This document shows, in pieces, positions 10,072 to 19,184 of a stretch of DNA of 64,000 nt (positions are counted from its first letter, which is position 1; each line of letters opens with the position of its first letter). The stretch lies in contig CAZCSK010000002.1 in NCBI GenBank assembly GCA_964501265.1, positions 159,127-223,126 of the forward strand. Direction: 5' to 3'. Origin of the DNA: CAZCSK01 sp964501265. Its GTDB lineage: Bacteria > Actinomycetota > CADDZG01 > JAHWKV01. The position numbers and the translations under genes were made by a program. The notes beneath the pieces are model-generated. The model ran no database searches and had not been told where the DNA came from. It worked only from the letters and a program-made list of their open reading frames with translations.

Positions 10072-10782
10072 TCAATTACCTCCACTGGCGAGGTTGGTTG
10101 AGAGGACCGCGTCGCTGGACAGCAAGGCGTCGATCACCATCGCCTGGCTGGAGCGAGCCTGCGCGAGTGCGATTTCTCTCGCCGCGATTTGGTTGCCGCT
10201 CAGGATGGCCGAAAGAAGGTCGCGGTGCTCGTGGACCATGACCTCGGCCTTCGCGTGAGGCAGGGCCAGGTGGAAGTACCGCAGAAGTTGATCCAGCACC
10301 TGCTCAAGAGCATGCGTGATGCGTTGGTTACCTGCAAATCGTGCGATCCCGACGTGAAGGTCGCGATTGGCTGAAAGAAATTGGATGATGCTGCTTCGGT
10401 CGGTTGGGTCGTAGGCGGCCTGAGCTAACTCGTCCAGCTCACGCAAGTGGTCGATGACTCCCCCAGCGGACGCGGCAAGACCGGCGGCCTCTACTTCCAA
10501 AAGGCTTCGGAGCCCGAACAAATCTCGGGCGTCCTTGACCGTAACCGGCCTCACCTGGTAACCGGAGCGCGCGATCGACTCGACCAAGCCCTCCCTTCGC
10601 AAGCGTGCGAGGGCCTCTCGCACTGGGGCCTTGCTGACCCCAAGGTCTGCGGCCAATTCGGACTCGGTAAGAGATGACCCGGGCGCTACGTCCAGCTCCA
10701 GAATGCTTTTTCTCAGGCGCGTGTAAGTCTGATCGCTCAGACTGACCCGACCGTCGTGCTTGCTGAGAAGGGATGAGACCAT
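10072..10782 (-). CDS. GntR family transcriptional regulator (FadR/FCD type)
   Basis: A 236-residue regulator with an N-terminal winged helix (about 15-80, including ELAADLGVSKAPVREALARL) and an all-helical FCD ligand-binding domain. The FCD domain carries Asp/His residues (DLHVGIARFAG, VMVHEHRDLL) typical of metal- and carboxylate-binding members. It is the first gene of the Liv transporter operon and probably senses a transported ligand or its breakdown product. A strong AGGAGG lies 5 nt before the ATG and is partly inside a long inverted repeat. It is clearly paralogous to the regulator at 28239, sharing motifs such as (M)(V/I)(I/L)DAL(L/M)S near the C-terminus. Confidence 0.93.
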   Translation of the reverse strand: MVSSLLSKHDGRVSLSDQTYTRLRKSILELDVAPGSSLTESELAADLGVSKAPVREALARLRREGLVESIARSGYQVRPVTVKDARDLFGLRSLLEVEAAGLAASAGGVIDHLRELDELAQAAYDPTDRSSIIQFLSANRDLHVGIARFAGNQRITHALEQVLDQLLRYFHLALPHAKAEVMVHEHRDLLSAILSGNQIAAREIALAQARSSQAMVIDALLSSDAVLSTNLASGGN

Positions 10783-10790
10783 GGCGTCCT

Positions 10791-10842
10791 CCTAGATGAT
10801 TGCGATGTTCAGTAAGGGGGGCTGAACCTCGCAACATCTAGG
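10791..10842 (-). promoter_or_regulatory. Long inverted repeat (hairpin) in the GntR leader, overlapping the Shine-Dalgarno
   Basis: Arms at 10791-10812 and 10822-10842 are near-perfect inverted copies (one inserted base and one mismatch over about 21 bp) around a G-rich centre. The arm nearest the gene covers the last three bases of the AGGAGG (10788-10793). A possible promoter (TTGACT at 10868-10873, TTAGTG at 10845-10850, spacer 17) would place the whole dyad in the untranslated leader. It could act as an RNA hairpin limiting translation, or as a DNA operator for autoregulation. Confidence 0.6.
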
Positions 10843-10988
10843 GACACTAATCCCGCAGTCATTGGCAAGTCAAGGGGCCAGAGCTAGTTCCGTGGGATAT
10901 TTTCGCCAATTCGCCAAACGCCGCGACCTGGCCACTCGAAAGTGGTCGCAGTGGCGCTCGGAGCCGCATGTTGTAGTAGCATGTATCT

Positions 10989-11237
10989 ATGCTCACAGTA
11001 CCCGAGGCCGCACGCAGAACGGGCAAGAACCCCGAGACCATTCGACGTTGGATCCGCTCCGGCCGTCTCCGCTCCAAGAAGCTTGGGACCCAACATCTGA
11101 TCGAGGAGGCGGATCTTGAGACAGTGGTCGACGCAAACAAGTCCCTTCCCTTACCCAGGGGATGGGACAAGACCTGGACTGGAGAGTCAATGCCCGACTG
11201 GGTAGCCCTCGTACGGGAGATACGCGACACGCGGTGA
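10989..11237 (+). CDS. Antitoxin of a VapBC-type pair (excisionase/MerR-like helix-turn-helix)
   Basis: An 82-residue protein whose first 50 residues form an HTH_17/excisionase-like winged helix (TVPEAARRTGKNPETIRRWIRSGRL). The C-terminal tail contains RGWDKTWTGE and probably wraps the toxin. The stop is separated by one base from the ATG of the PIN-domain gene, the usual antitoxin-first order. Such antitoxins repress their own promoter. A short dyad, AGCAT at 10978 and ATGCT at 10989, spans the start codon, and a TAGCAT -10-like box ends 6 nt before the ATG, so the mRNA may be leaderless. Confidence 0.82.
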   Translation: MLTVPEAARRTGKNPETIRRWIRSGRLRSKKLGTQHLIEEADLETVVDANKSLPLPRGWDKTWTGESMPDWVALVREIRDTR

Positions 11238-11238
11238 C

Positions 11239-11637
11239 ATGCTCGTACTCGATGCCAACGTCGTATTGGCAGCGGCGGCCGCCCAGGATGGATTCGATCT
11301 TTTCGGAAAAGAAGATCTCGTCGCGCCTCCTCTACTCTGGCCGGAGGTCCGCTCCGTCCTGCATGTCTCCGTTTGGAGAAAAGTCATTTCTGCAGAGGTC
11401 GCCAGTCGGTCCTTAACTGCACTTGAATCCGGGCGCGTGCGGGAACGTCGTCACCGGCGACTCGGGGCTGAAGCGTGGCGAATCGCCGACGACCTCGGTT
11501 GGGCAAAGACCTACGACGCGGAGTACCTGGCTCTTGCGCTTCTTCTCGGTGGCAAGATCGCTACTTTCGATCGCCGCCTGCGTCGCGCAGCCGAACATTT
11601 AGGTATAGGAATAGATCTGCTGGCGGGAAGTGCGTAG
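11239..11637 (+). CDS. PIN-domain ribonuclease toxin (VapC family)
   Basis: A 132-residue PIN-domain protein with the four expected acidic residues: Asp5 (VLDANV), Glu36 (LWPEVRS), Asp93 (TYDAEYLALA) and Asp111 (TFDRR). These coordinate Mg2+ or Mn2+ in an RNase active site; VapC toxins cut tRNA or rRNA to stop growth. It follows its HTH antitoxin by one base, so the two are coexpressed. The pair lies between the transporter operon and the SBP array and appears intact. Confidence 0.9.
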   Translation: MLVLDANVVLAAAAAQDGFDLFGKEDLVAPPLLWPEVRSVLHVSVWRKVISAEVASRSLTALESGRVRERRHRRLGAEAWRIADDLGWAKTYDAEYLALALLLGGKIATFDRRLRRAAEHLGIGIDLLAGSA

Positions 11638-11680
11638 ATCTTAGACGGAGCTCAAGCTGAAAGCCGCATCGAAGCAATAG

Positions 11681-13408
11681 TCACTGATCGGCGATGCGAC
11701 GAGGATCCGCATCGCAAGGGCCATCGGAGAACGGGAAGTTTGGATCGGACGGCCACTGAGCAGCTTTGTACCGATTGCCTTCGCCGGGAAGTCTGTAGCA
11801 ACCCGAACCAGGTTGGCCTTCCGGGGGAGTTCCGGCAGGGTCCCACCACTCGACCATGGCGTCGTTTACAAATGAGTAGCCCCCCAAACCATAGCCTCCG
11901 CTAGGAATAAAAGGTGATGTACTCGAATAGGAGAATGTTCGGAGTGCTCGCTGGACGGAATCGGGATTAGGCCGGGGCCCGGCACCTTGGATCACCGTGA
12001 AGAGTTGGAGCATTGAGTAGTAAAGCCAGTATCCGTACGAAAAGTTCGGCTCGCCCACGGTATCGACTTCCTTGTAGGCCGCATACCAGAAGTCCTTTGT
12101 TGGGCCAGGTGAACGCCACCGCCAAGTGACACCGAAAGCATTCCGCCATTGCGCTGAATTGAAGAGCCTCGCAGTGGAGGAAGCGTCGTATTGATAGCTA
12201 CCGTCAACGAGCCATTCTGGAAAATATCCGCTCGACGTTGCAACATTTGTCGCAAGCAAGGTCGGATCAGCGGCCGTGAGTGGGATTACGGTAGTAACGT
12301 TTTCTTGACGAAAGCTTGCCATGGCCTGCGTCGTGGTAGGGCCTTCCGTAGTTTCTCCCTGTTCAATCCACTTCACCGTGAAAGTTAGATTGCATTGAGC
12401 AGCCGCCTCAGCTTTGAGAGCCTCCATTAGCAGCCGCCCATATTCGAGGTCAAAGGTTATTCCGAACTTCCGAATGCGATCTCTAAGTAGAGGGTCCCCT
12501 GCCCTTTCTGCCTTTCTCCCCGCGAACATTCGGCAAATTGCACCGGCAGTACTATGCGCATCGGACTCGATATCGGGCGACAAAGAATAGACGTATGGAG
12601 CGTTCGCCCTCAAGAAACTGCTGTCCCATTTCAAGTTGTTGACAATTCCGACCATGATCACGATCTTGCCCGAGGCGATTCCACCGGCGTACGCCGACGC
12701 GGCGTTGTGTTGGGTGAAACCACTTACCAGAAAGGGTTTCATCTCCAGAGTTGTCGCTGCGTCGGCACGGCGGCGCGCTTCGCTGCCACCCGTCGACGCT
12801 AGAGCGACTACATGAACACTCCTACCGTAAGTCTGGAAGCGTTCGTTGAAGTACCGCACGTAGGCTTTGGCGGTCCGCACGGCGCTGGGGTCCGACGACT
12901 GAATTGGATCGTTGAGATCGCCGTTGTACCCAGTCAGCGCATCTGATAACCAATTGTTGAAAAGCACAACTTTGATCTCGTCTGCGGTGACGCCTTTGTA
13001 AGTGGCGCCGCCGTTGTCGCCCTGGAAGAAAGCAACACACGGGGGCGACAAAGGATCCTCACTTTGTCGCGGAGGATTGCCCACGCACTTCTTAAGTCGG
13101 CCGCGCCTTTGCCCGGGGCGACCCAGGGTGGATTCAGTGAGCTGGTCCCCTCCTTGTCGGGCACCGGAACCAAATCCCAGGTCGCCGGACGATCCGCCCT
13201 CTAAATTGGATAGGTCTGACTCTCCCCGAGCGCTGCCGGGAACGGGCGCATATTCGGCCAATGTCGTGGGGTCCGCAATTGGCACCAAAAGGGCCGACGG
13301 AAGGATCAAGGCGAGCGCCCCGGCAACGAAGATAAAACCGATAGCAGGATAGCGCCGAAGCGCTTCTTTCCTGCGATTTACCTGTCGTCGGCGCGCTGCT
13401 ATCGACAC
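11681..13408 (-). CDS. Membrane-anchored Liv-type binding protein, subgroup II
   Basis: A 575-residue SBP paralogue of the divergent subgroup II, shared only with the gene ending at 40680 and a relic at 42822. A very basic N-terminus is followed by one membrane helix (about 20-43, ending LPSALLVP) and the TLAEYAPVPG linker. Then come the family landmarks CVGNPPRQSEDPLSPPC and NGGATYKGVT, and a two-lobed type I periplasmic-binding fold. The usual Cys-Arg C-terminus is replaced by PCDADPRRIADQ. The GTG start lies inside the last codons of the upstream paralogue (CAGTGTCGATAG, 10-bp overlap). No lipobox is present, so it should be held by the uncleaved N-terminal helix. Ligand unknown. Confidence 0.85.
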   Translation of the reverse strand: MSIAARRRQVNRRKEALRRYPAIGFIFVAGALALILPSALLVPIADPTTLAEYAPVPGSARGESDLSNLEGGSSGDLGFGSGARQGGDQLTESTLGRPGQRRGRLKKCVGNPPRQSEDPLSPPCVAFFQGDNGGATYKGVTADEIKVVLFNNWLSDALTGYNGDLNDPIQSSDPSAVRTAKAYVRYFNERFQTYGRSVHVVALASTGGSEARRRADAATTLEMKPFLVSGFTQHNAASAYAGGIASGKIVIMVGIVNNLKWDSSFLRANAPYVYSLSPDIESDAHSTAGAICRMFAGRKAERAGDPLLRDRIRKFGITFDLEYGRLLMEALKAEAAAQCNLTFTVKWIEQGETTEGPTTTQAMASFRQENVTTVIPLTAADPTLLATNVATSSGYFPEWLVDGSYQYDASSTARLFNSAQWRNAFGVTWRWRSPGPTKDFWYAAYKEVDTVGEPNFSYGYWLYYSMLQLFTVIQGAGPRPNPDSVQRALRTFSYSSTSPFIPSGGYGLGGYSFVNDAMVEWWDPAGTPPEGQPGSGCYRLPGEGNRYKAAQWPSDPNFPFSDGPCDADPRRIADQ

Positions 13409-15057
13409 TGCTGGGTCCGGTCAAAGAAGGGTTGGGGCCCATTTGGCCAGCTGCCAAGGGACCATCGTGCTCCTCTATATAGATAGCAATAGCCCGCGGT
13501 AGGTGCGGACGCTTGAGGGGCGTCTGCTGACCAATAGATGAGAGGGAAATCGTTGACCATCGCGTGATCTCCCGGACCGAAGCCAACTTCGGGCTGCCAG
13601 TACGGTGATTTTCCTGTTCCCGGATTCGGAAAGCTCGTGGCCTGAAGACCTTTTTCGAACGCTGTCGCCGTAAGCCTTGGTCCCGCCATCTGAATGCCCG
13701 ATGCGAGAAGCAGCATTCCCTCATAAAGGGGGCTCAAGTAATACTCAGCAAATTGCGGGATCTTCGCGTCGGGCAACACTTCCTTAATGGCCCAGTACCA
13801 CGGTCGATCCTCGAATGGGATCGGCTTGCCCCAGGCGCCCACGCCGAAGATGCGTGAGGATTCATCTGGACACAAACTGAAAGCTCTCTCCCCGAAGAGG
13901 CCGGAGAGTCCGTTGGCCACCCATTCCGGTTGGTACTGACTCGGGGCCGAGCGAGACGTGGAGGCGCAGTCTCGAAAGATAAGACCACTTTGCTCTAGAG
14001 CGGTACAGAAGCAAAGGATGGAGGTGACACCGGCAGCCTGAAAGTTCGCGGCGACACCTCGCCAGTAGTTGGGATCGGTTCGACTTTCAACCTCGATGAC
14101 CGTGACGGGGGCTGAATCGCACCTGCGCATTGCGTCCACCAACTGCTCGACAGTGGGCGGACTGCCTGAGTTTCGATCAAGAGCAATTCCGAAAACTCTC
14201 TTCGACCCAGCTAGCAAAGGTCCCGCATGGGAGGCGTTGCGTCCCGCGAGAGACTTGCAGATGAACTCGCCGACATTCTTATTGATCTCGTCTAGCGTCG
14301 GAAAATAAGTCCACCGATACGGGGCTAGCTTATTAAATGAATCGGATGTCCCGTAGGTGCCTTCCACAGATACACCGAGAACACCCTTCCGGGCAAGCTG
14401 CTCGAAGAACGGATCGCTTCCATCGGGCCAGTACCAGTTGACCGCCGCGAATGCCCGCTGCTCCTCGGCAACACTTATCGCAGCTGCCCTTTGCTGGACC
14501 GGATCGAAGATGTCCTTGGGCTTTGGGATCTCCTGAACTGTCAGACGTCGTCCATAAAACTCAAAGCGGCGGTTGAAGAAGGCGAAGATCGCCTCGGCTA
14601 GATTTATGCTTTCCCTAGAACCGTCGTAAGCGTAGGACACCCTAGTCTCATCTCGAGTCACCCCCTTGGTTGTTGCGCCACCGTTGTCCCCCTGCCAGTA
14701 GTTCAAGCAAGGCGGGGACTGAGGGTCCTCAATCTGGCGCGGTGGATCTCCGACACAGCGACGAACGCGGGCCTTCTCGATGACTTTCTTCGAGGGGGAG
14801 ATCCCTGGTGTAACTGAGCCCTCGCAGAGTTGCCCCGTTGCACACAGTCCCCCGGCGCCGGTCCCAAACTGGCTCGATTGTTTTTCGGGAGAATCCTCGA
14901 TCTGCTCGACCACCTGCGGAGCGAACTCGGAAACCGACTGAGGAGATGGCGGCACGACGACCAGTGCAATTGCAGCGATCACGAGAAGTAGAAGACCCGC
15001 GAACCCGCCATATATGAGAGTTACGGTGCGCGATTGGCGACTGGCTGGTGAACTCAA
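13399..15057 (-). CDS. Membrane-anchored Liv-type binding protein
   Basis: About 552 residues in the main SBP subgroup. A short basic start (SPASRQSRTV) precedes the membrane helix, then VPPSPQSVSEFAPQ, QQSSQFG, the CxxGQLC pair, RRCVGDPPRQIEDPQSPPC and NGGATTKGVTRDE, and the protein ends in Cys-Arg. The frame is open to a start at 15150, but I prefer the TTG at 15057. It overlaps the upstream stop as TTGA and gives the same N-terminal length as the paralogues. It is second in a three-gene run (16676 to 11681) that looks translationally coupled throughout. Confidence 0.85.
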   Translation of the reverse strand: MSSPASRQSRTVTLIYGGFAGLLLLVIAAIALVVVPPSPQSVSEFAPQVVEQIEDSPEKQSSQFGTGAGGLCATGQLCEGSVTPGISPSKKVIEKARVRRCVGDPPRQIEDPQSPPCLNYWQGDNGGATTKGVTRDETRVSYAYDGSRESINLAEAIFAFFNRRFEFYGRRLTVQEIPKPKDIFDPVQQRAAAISVAEEQRAFAAVNWYWPDGSDPFFEQLARKGVLGVSVEGTYGTSDSFNKLAPYRWTYFPTLDEINKNVGEFICKSLAGRNASHAGPLLAGSKRVFGIALDRNSGSPPTVEQLVDAMRRCDSAPVTVIEVESRTDPNYWRGVAANFQAAGVTSILCFCTALEQSGLIFRDCASTSRSAPSQYQPEWVANGLSGLFGERAFSLCPDESSRIFGVGAWGKPIPFEDRPWYWAIKEVLPDAKIPQFAEYYLSPLYEGMLLLASGIQMAGPRLTATAFEKGLQATSFPNPGTGKSPYWQPEVGFGPGDHAMVNDFPLIYWSADAPQASAPTAGYCYLYRGARWSLGSWPNGPQPFFDRTQQCR

Positions 15058-16676
15058 CGGCAGGCCCCCGGATCCAAAAGGAACAGCTTGGATTCCACGT
15101 CTGGAATCTGCTTTGGATCGTATCGTCGGCCCCGATCGACATAACACCAACTACCTCTGCCGTCATCGCCCGCAATACTGTATCGGTAAGACGGCGCGGC
15201 ATCGCTCCACCACACGACTCCCACGTCATCGACCATCGTGTGGCGACCTGGGAATCCGACTCGGGCTTGGTAATAGGGCGGCCCCCCGGCTCCTGGGTTC
15301 GGGAAACGAGTTCTGAACAATCCCTGCTCGAAGGTGGAGGGCGTGAGGTTGGGACCGGCCATCTGAAAGCCGGACGCTAGCATCAGAAGCGAACGGTAAT
15401 AAGTGACGTCCTGTGGCTCGACGCTCTGTTCGCCGACCGCCCAGGTCGCTGGTTCATCCGATATCGGGTTGATCTTGTTGGTCGTAAATATGCCGAATAG
15501 GCGCCCCCGCTCGTCTGCGGGGGAACGATCGGCGGCGAAATTAAATTCGAGCTCGAGGGCGTGACCCATGCCGCTAAAAATCCACTCCGGGTGGTAACCG
15601 GCCTCATTGGCATTTTGCATAGTATTGGACGTGATCGCGTTTGCTCGGTAGGCAAGGTAACGATCGTCAGCGTGGAACAATACTGAGGTAATGCCATCGG
15701 CTTGAAGCTGAGCAATCTGGACCTGCCGCTGGGTTTGATCCGCATTCATATCGAACTCGTAGATCTGTGCTGAAACGCGGCAACGACTCATCTCGGCCAA
15801 CAGGGGCGAAGGGTCGAGTCGCTGCTGCTTGGTGATTACGATGCCGAACTTGCGGGGACTGGAGATGAACTCGGGCCCTGCGAATCTTGCGGATCGGTTG
15901 GCAAGAGAATTACAGACGAGGCTGCCGAGCGCGTGGGCCGCCACCTCGCCGGGCGGCCTGAACCCCCACACGTGGGGTCTTAGCCTCTCCAAACGATCCC
16001 CGTCCTCGGTAAGGACCTGCGGCGCCACGATCAGACCGCGTCTGGCAATCTCCTCAAGGAAGCCCGGGGGGAGGCTGTTATATGCATCATAGGCTCCCAT
16101 CGCGAAAGCTCCCGTATCACTTACCGCTATAGCGGCCGCCTGTCCATCGCTGGTTGGCTGGTATTCCACCAAACGAAGAGAGCGTCCATAGAACTCGTAA
16201 CGAGAGTTGAAGTGCGCAAGGAATCGTTGCGTCCGAGCAGCGGTGCCGCCTTTGCCAACTGCGACCCGAATCTCGTCGCGAGTTACTCCCTTCCAAGTGG
16301 CGCCCCCGTTTTCGCCCTTCCAGAAGTTCACACAAGGAGGAGATTGAGGATCTTCGGTTTGTCTTGGGGGGTCGCCGACGCAGCGTTTCACGCGGGCCCT
16401 CTCTATGACTTGTTTGGTCGATAGGGCGCGGGCCTGTTCTTCCTCGCAAATTTGGCCCGGCGCACATGCACCAGCGCCGTTACCAAACTGACTCGACTGT
16501 TGTTCGGGTGCATGGTCTATCTGCTCCTGGGCTTGAGGGGCGAACTCAGAAACTGATGGAGGAGACGGTGGCAATACGACTAATGCAATTGCAGCGACGA
16601 CGAGCAGAACGATGCCCGCAATTGACGCGTATGCGATGGTGATGGTCTTAGACTGGCGCTTTCGAACTTTCGACAT
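15054..16676 (-). CDS. Membrane-anchored Liv-type binding protein
   Basis: A 540-residue SBP that leads the three-gene minus-strand run. The start MSKVRKRQSK is shared with the paralogue at 48794, and GAGGG lies 6 nt before the ATG. A membrane helix at about 13-36 is followed by LPPSPPSVSEFAPQ, CAPGQIC, RRCVGDPPRQTEDPQSPPC-type motifs and NGGATWKGVTRDEIRV. The long two-lobed domain follows, with the conserved LMLASGFQMAGPNLTP helix near 445 and a terminal Cys-Arg. It is expected on the outer face of the membrane, feeding a Liv-type permease (family knowledge and inference). Confidence 0.87.
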   Translation of the reverse strand: MSKVRKRQSKTITIAYASIAGIVLLVVAAIALVVLPPSPPSVSEFAPQAQEQIDHAPEQQSSQFGNGAGACAPGQICEEEQARALSTKQVIERARVKRCVGDPPRQTEDPQSPPCVNFWKGENGGATWKGVTRDEIRVAVGKGGTAARTQRFLAHFNSRYEFYGRSLRLVEYQPTSDGQAAAIAVSDTGAFAMGAYDAYNSLPPGFLEEIARRGLIVAPQVLTEDGDRLERLRPHVWGFRPPGEVAAHALGSLVCNSLANRSARFAGPEFISSPRKFGIVITKQQRLDPSPLLAEMSRCRVSAQIYEFDMNADQTQRQVQIAQLQADGITSVLFHADDRYLAYRANAITSNTMQNANEAGYHPEWIFSGMGHALELEFNFAADRSPADERGRLFGIFTTNKINPISDEPATWAVGEQSVEPQDVTYYRSLLMLASGFQMAGPNLTPSTFEQGLFRTRFPNPGAGGPPYYQARVGFPGRHTMVDDVGVVWWSDAAPSYRYSIAGDDGRGSWCYVDRGRRYDPKQIPDVESKLFLLDPGACR

Positions 16677-16889
16677 GTCAAACCCTCACTTGGGTACCGT
16701 CGCTCCACTCCACTCTAGTCTTAACCAGGAATCACCTCTGTGGAGCAACCAGCCACCCGTATTCAATCGGCAGATGTAGGACGTTAGGTTGAGGTCTACA
16801 TTCCTCAAACTTAACCCCCCTCGAACCGCTTGCGCGCGCCCCAAAGGCAGGGGTCAGCGCAGAGGACAGCGCTCACCCTCGCGCTCCTG
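16677..16889. other. Intergenic region with promoter of the 16676 run and a possible terminator
   Basis: 213 bp with no gene seen. The left part is the upstream region of the SBP at 16676. At the right, AGAGGAC (16861-16867) and GTCCTCT (16893-16899, spanning the S9 peptidase stop) could form the stem of a weak terminator for the peptidase; the loop is about 25 nt and there is no clear T-run. Confidence 0.35.
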
Positions 16890-18899
16890 TCAGTCCTCTT
16901 TGTAGGGATCAAACCATTCGGGGAGCGGCGCATCCCTCAAACAGTGGTCAAACCACGCGACGATACGTTTTAGATAATCGCGTTTGTAATCATCATTCCA
17001 GGCCCCATTGTGCATCGCCCCTGGATAGAAAACCACGAAGGTCTCGACACCTCGCGCGCTCACGCCGTTTAAGAATGGCTGAGCCAAGGAGCCATTCCTT
17101 CGTTCGCCGCTTGTCTCGATAAGGAGAACCGGAGTCTGGACGGCCGAAACGTGTTCAACTGGGGAAAACTCTCCATAAACCTCGGAGTGTTCCCACATTG
17201 CGGCCGGGTTCGATTCCCCTAACCTCGATGGCACCATTTCGTGGAAGGCAATCCCCAGCTGGCGGTCCATACTGAGGATGTCGTAGGGAGCGATAGCGCA
17301 GATCGCTCCTTTGAATCTGCTGGTTTGGGTAATTGCCCAAGCTGCCAGCCAACCGCCAAAGCTCGCCCCGTAAATGCCCAAAGCATCCGAGTCTGCGATA
17401 TGGCTCTCAATTAGATAATCGATCCCTGCCATCAGATCTCTGTACGGTGCACTCATGATTTGGTGGTTACCGATCTTCGAACGAAACTCCGGCCCGTAAC
17501 CCGCGCTCCCCCGAAAATTCGGAAGCAAGACCGCGTATCCATGCGCCGCCAGCCAATGAGCTCCGCTCATTGCGCGAGCCGAGATCACCTCCTCGAAACT
17601 CGGCGACACCATGTACTCCGGACCAGGATGGGCGAAGACAAGGGCGGGAAACCGCCGCCCTTGAGATTCGCCGGGCGGCAGTACCAAAAGGGCCTCGATG
17701 TCGCAGTCGTCGCTTGGATACGTAACGGTCCTTACTTCCCCCAACTGAGTCGCACCCAGGTCATTGAACCGGGTAAGCTTCTGGACCGCGAGGTCAGGTC
17801 CTGCGGAGTAGAGTTCCTGTGGTTCTGAGGGGCTCGAGGATACAAAGAGCACCGAGGCACTCTTCGTAAGGGCCGAAACCTGAGCATAGGTGGCATTGTG
17901 TTTCATTATCAAACGCAACGACGAATCGGATAAATCAAATTCAAATATGTGGTGACTCATTCGCTCACGGCAGGTCCCGTAAAGGTGCGAACCGTCACTA
18001 CTCCAATCATGCAGCACTGGGTATTCTCCAGGCAGCTCGGCCAAGAAACGTTCCTCGAAGACGCCGTCGATGACCGCCCCGATTTTGAGATGGTTGACTT
18101 CGACTAACCCGAGAAGCAATTGTCCTTCGTGAAGCTTTGGACGACCGATTGTGCCCTTGTAGAGAGTTTGGGAGACGCCCGATTGGATATCGATCTTGCG
18201 GATCTCATCTCCAACCGCTACCAGCAAGGTTCTGGCATCTGGAAACCATTCGAGTGGTCGGTACGAAACTCCCGGCTGTTGGGCGATCTTCCGATGTACT
18301 CCCGTGAGAAGATCAACCGTGTGGAGTGCTCCAACAAAGGGATACGAGGCTACAGTCCTCATGGTCCCGCTTACCCTTCTAGGTCTCTCAAGTACGACAC
18401 CTTCAGATTCATCCTTTTTGCCGTGAAAACCCTCCCAGATGATTGCGTTTTTGCTCCCCACAGGCGCCGCTGAATAGATAAGGCTCCTGGCATCGGGTGA
18501 CCAAAGAAGGGTGCATCCGTCGAAGGAGTTGCGCGCGGGGAAACGTCGGTCGCTTAGTTGTCTCTTTTCACTCCCGTCAGGGCACATCGTCCATAATTCA
18601 GTACGTCCTCCAGCTAGACCAAAGTAAGCGATCGCTGATCGGTCGGGTGCCCAACGAGGTCCGTGAGCATCCTCTTGCCCCTCGCAAAGCTGAAAGGGTT
18701 CGCCCTCTTGGAAATCCAACCTCCACAGGGTGCGCTTGAGGACATCCCTGACATAATCCTCCTCGGGGACGTCCTGGTTTCCTAAGACAAGAAGGACCTC
18801 AAGTTCATCGGGGGAAGCCACGACTTCTTGAAACTCGAATGCATGGAAATGCAAGATCTGGTCGATCGTCAACTTCACATTGGACACTCGTCTTTCCAT
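16890..18899 (-). CDS. S9 family (prolyl oligopeptidase/acylaminoacyl-peptidase-like) serine peptidase
   Basis: A 669-residue protein with an N-terminal beta-propeller built from PD40/WD40-like repeats (about 60-400) and a C-terminal alpha/beta-hydrolase domain. The nucleophile is Ser513 in YGASFGGW and the catalytic His is His630 in YPGAMHNG. The expected acidic residue lies in PVLLIETSGERRNG, where the usual Asp of the HGxxDxxV pattern is not evident and a Glu is nearest. No signal peptide is visible, so it is probably cytoplasmic and trims short peptides. It stands alone between SBP genes and could process peptides taken up by the transporter, but that link is only positional. Confidence 0.88.
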   Translation of the reverse strand: MERRVSNVKLTIDQILHFHAFEFQEVVASPDELEVLLVLGNQDVPEEDYVRDVLKRTLWRLDFQEGEPFQLCEGQEDAHGPRWAPDRSAIAYFGLAGGRTELWTMCPDGSEKRQLSDRRFPARNSFDGCTLLWSPDARSLIYSAAPVGSKNAIIWEGFHGKKDESEGVVLERPRRVSGTMRTVASYPFVGALHTVDLLTGVHRKIAQQPGVSYRPLEWFPDARTLLVAVGDEIRKIDIQSGVSQTLYKGTIGRPKLHEGQLLLGLVEVNHLKIGAVIDGVFEERFLAELPGEYPVLHDWSSDGSHLYGTCRERMSHHIFEFDLSDSSLRLIMKHNATYAQVSALTKSASVLFVSSSPSEPQELYSAGPDLAVQKLTRFNDLGATQLGEVRTVTYPSDDCDIEALLVLPPGESQGRRFPALVFAHPGPEYMVSPSFEEVISARAMSGAHWLAAHGYAVLLPNFRGSAGYGPEFRSKIGNHQIMSAPYRDLMAGIDYLIESHIADSDALGIYGASFGGWLAAWAITQTSRFKGAICAIAPYDILSMDRQLGIAFHEMVPSRLGESNPAAMWEHSEVYGEFSPVEHVSAVQTPVLLIETSGERRNGSLAQPFLNGVSARGVETFVVFYPGAMHNGAWNDDYKRDYLKRIVAWFDHCLRDAPLPEWFDPYKED

Positions 18900-18937
18900 G
18901 AAACGGATCGTAACTTACCCTGGACCTAACCTGATAG

Positions 18938-19184
18938 CATGGCCACGTATGGCTGCACCTGCGAGAAGGGGCATCCCGAAACTCCCGCCACTAACGAGTT
19001 GGCTAGGAGCAACAGATAAGTGGCGAGTCCAGGACGAAGCAAACGGCACGCTAAACCAAGCTCCAAACTGAGGGCTAATCATGTCGAAGGATCGCCAAAG
19101 CCAATCTAAGATCGTTCCCCTTATATATGGGGGCATTGCTGGTGCCTTGCTCATTGTCATCGCTGCTCTGGCTCTGGTGCTCGT
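18938..19184 (+). repeat. Left arm of a 247-bp inverted repeat
   Basis: This is an inverted copy of 22611-22857, with three mismatches in the first 31 bp and perfect identity from 18969 to 19184 (216 bp). The arm holds a remnant of the 3' end of an FG-GAP gene, the upstream region of the SBP at 19081, and that gene's first 35 codons (start, basic segment and membrane helix). Confidence 0.95.

Noticed and set aside
15058..15150. N-terminal extension of the SBP ending at 13399
   Set aside because: The added residues are the upstream gene's C-terminus in another frame; the TTG overlapping its stop gives the family-typical length.
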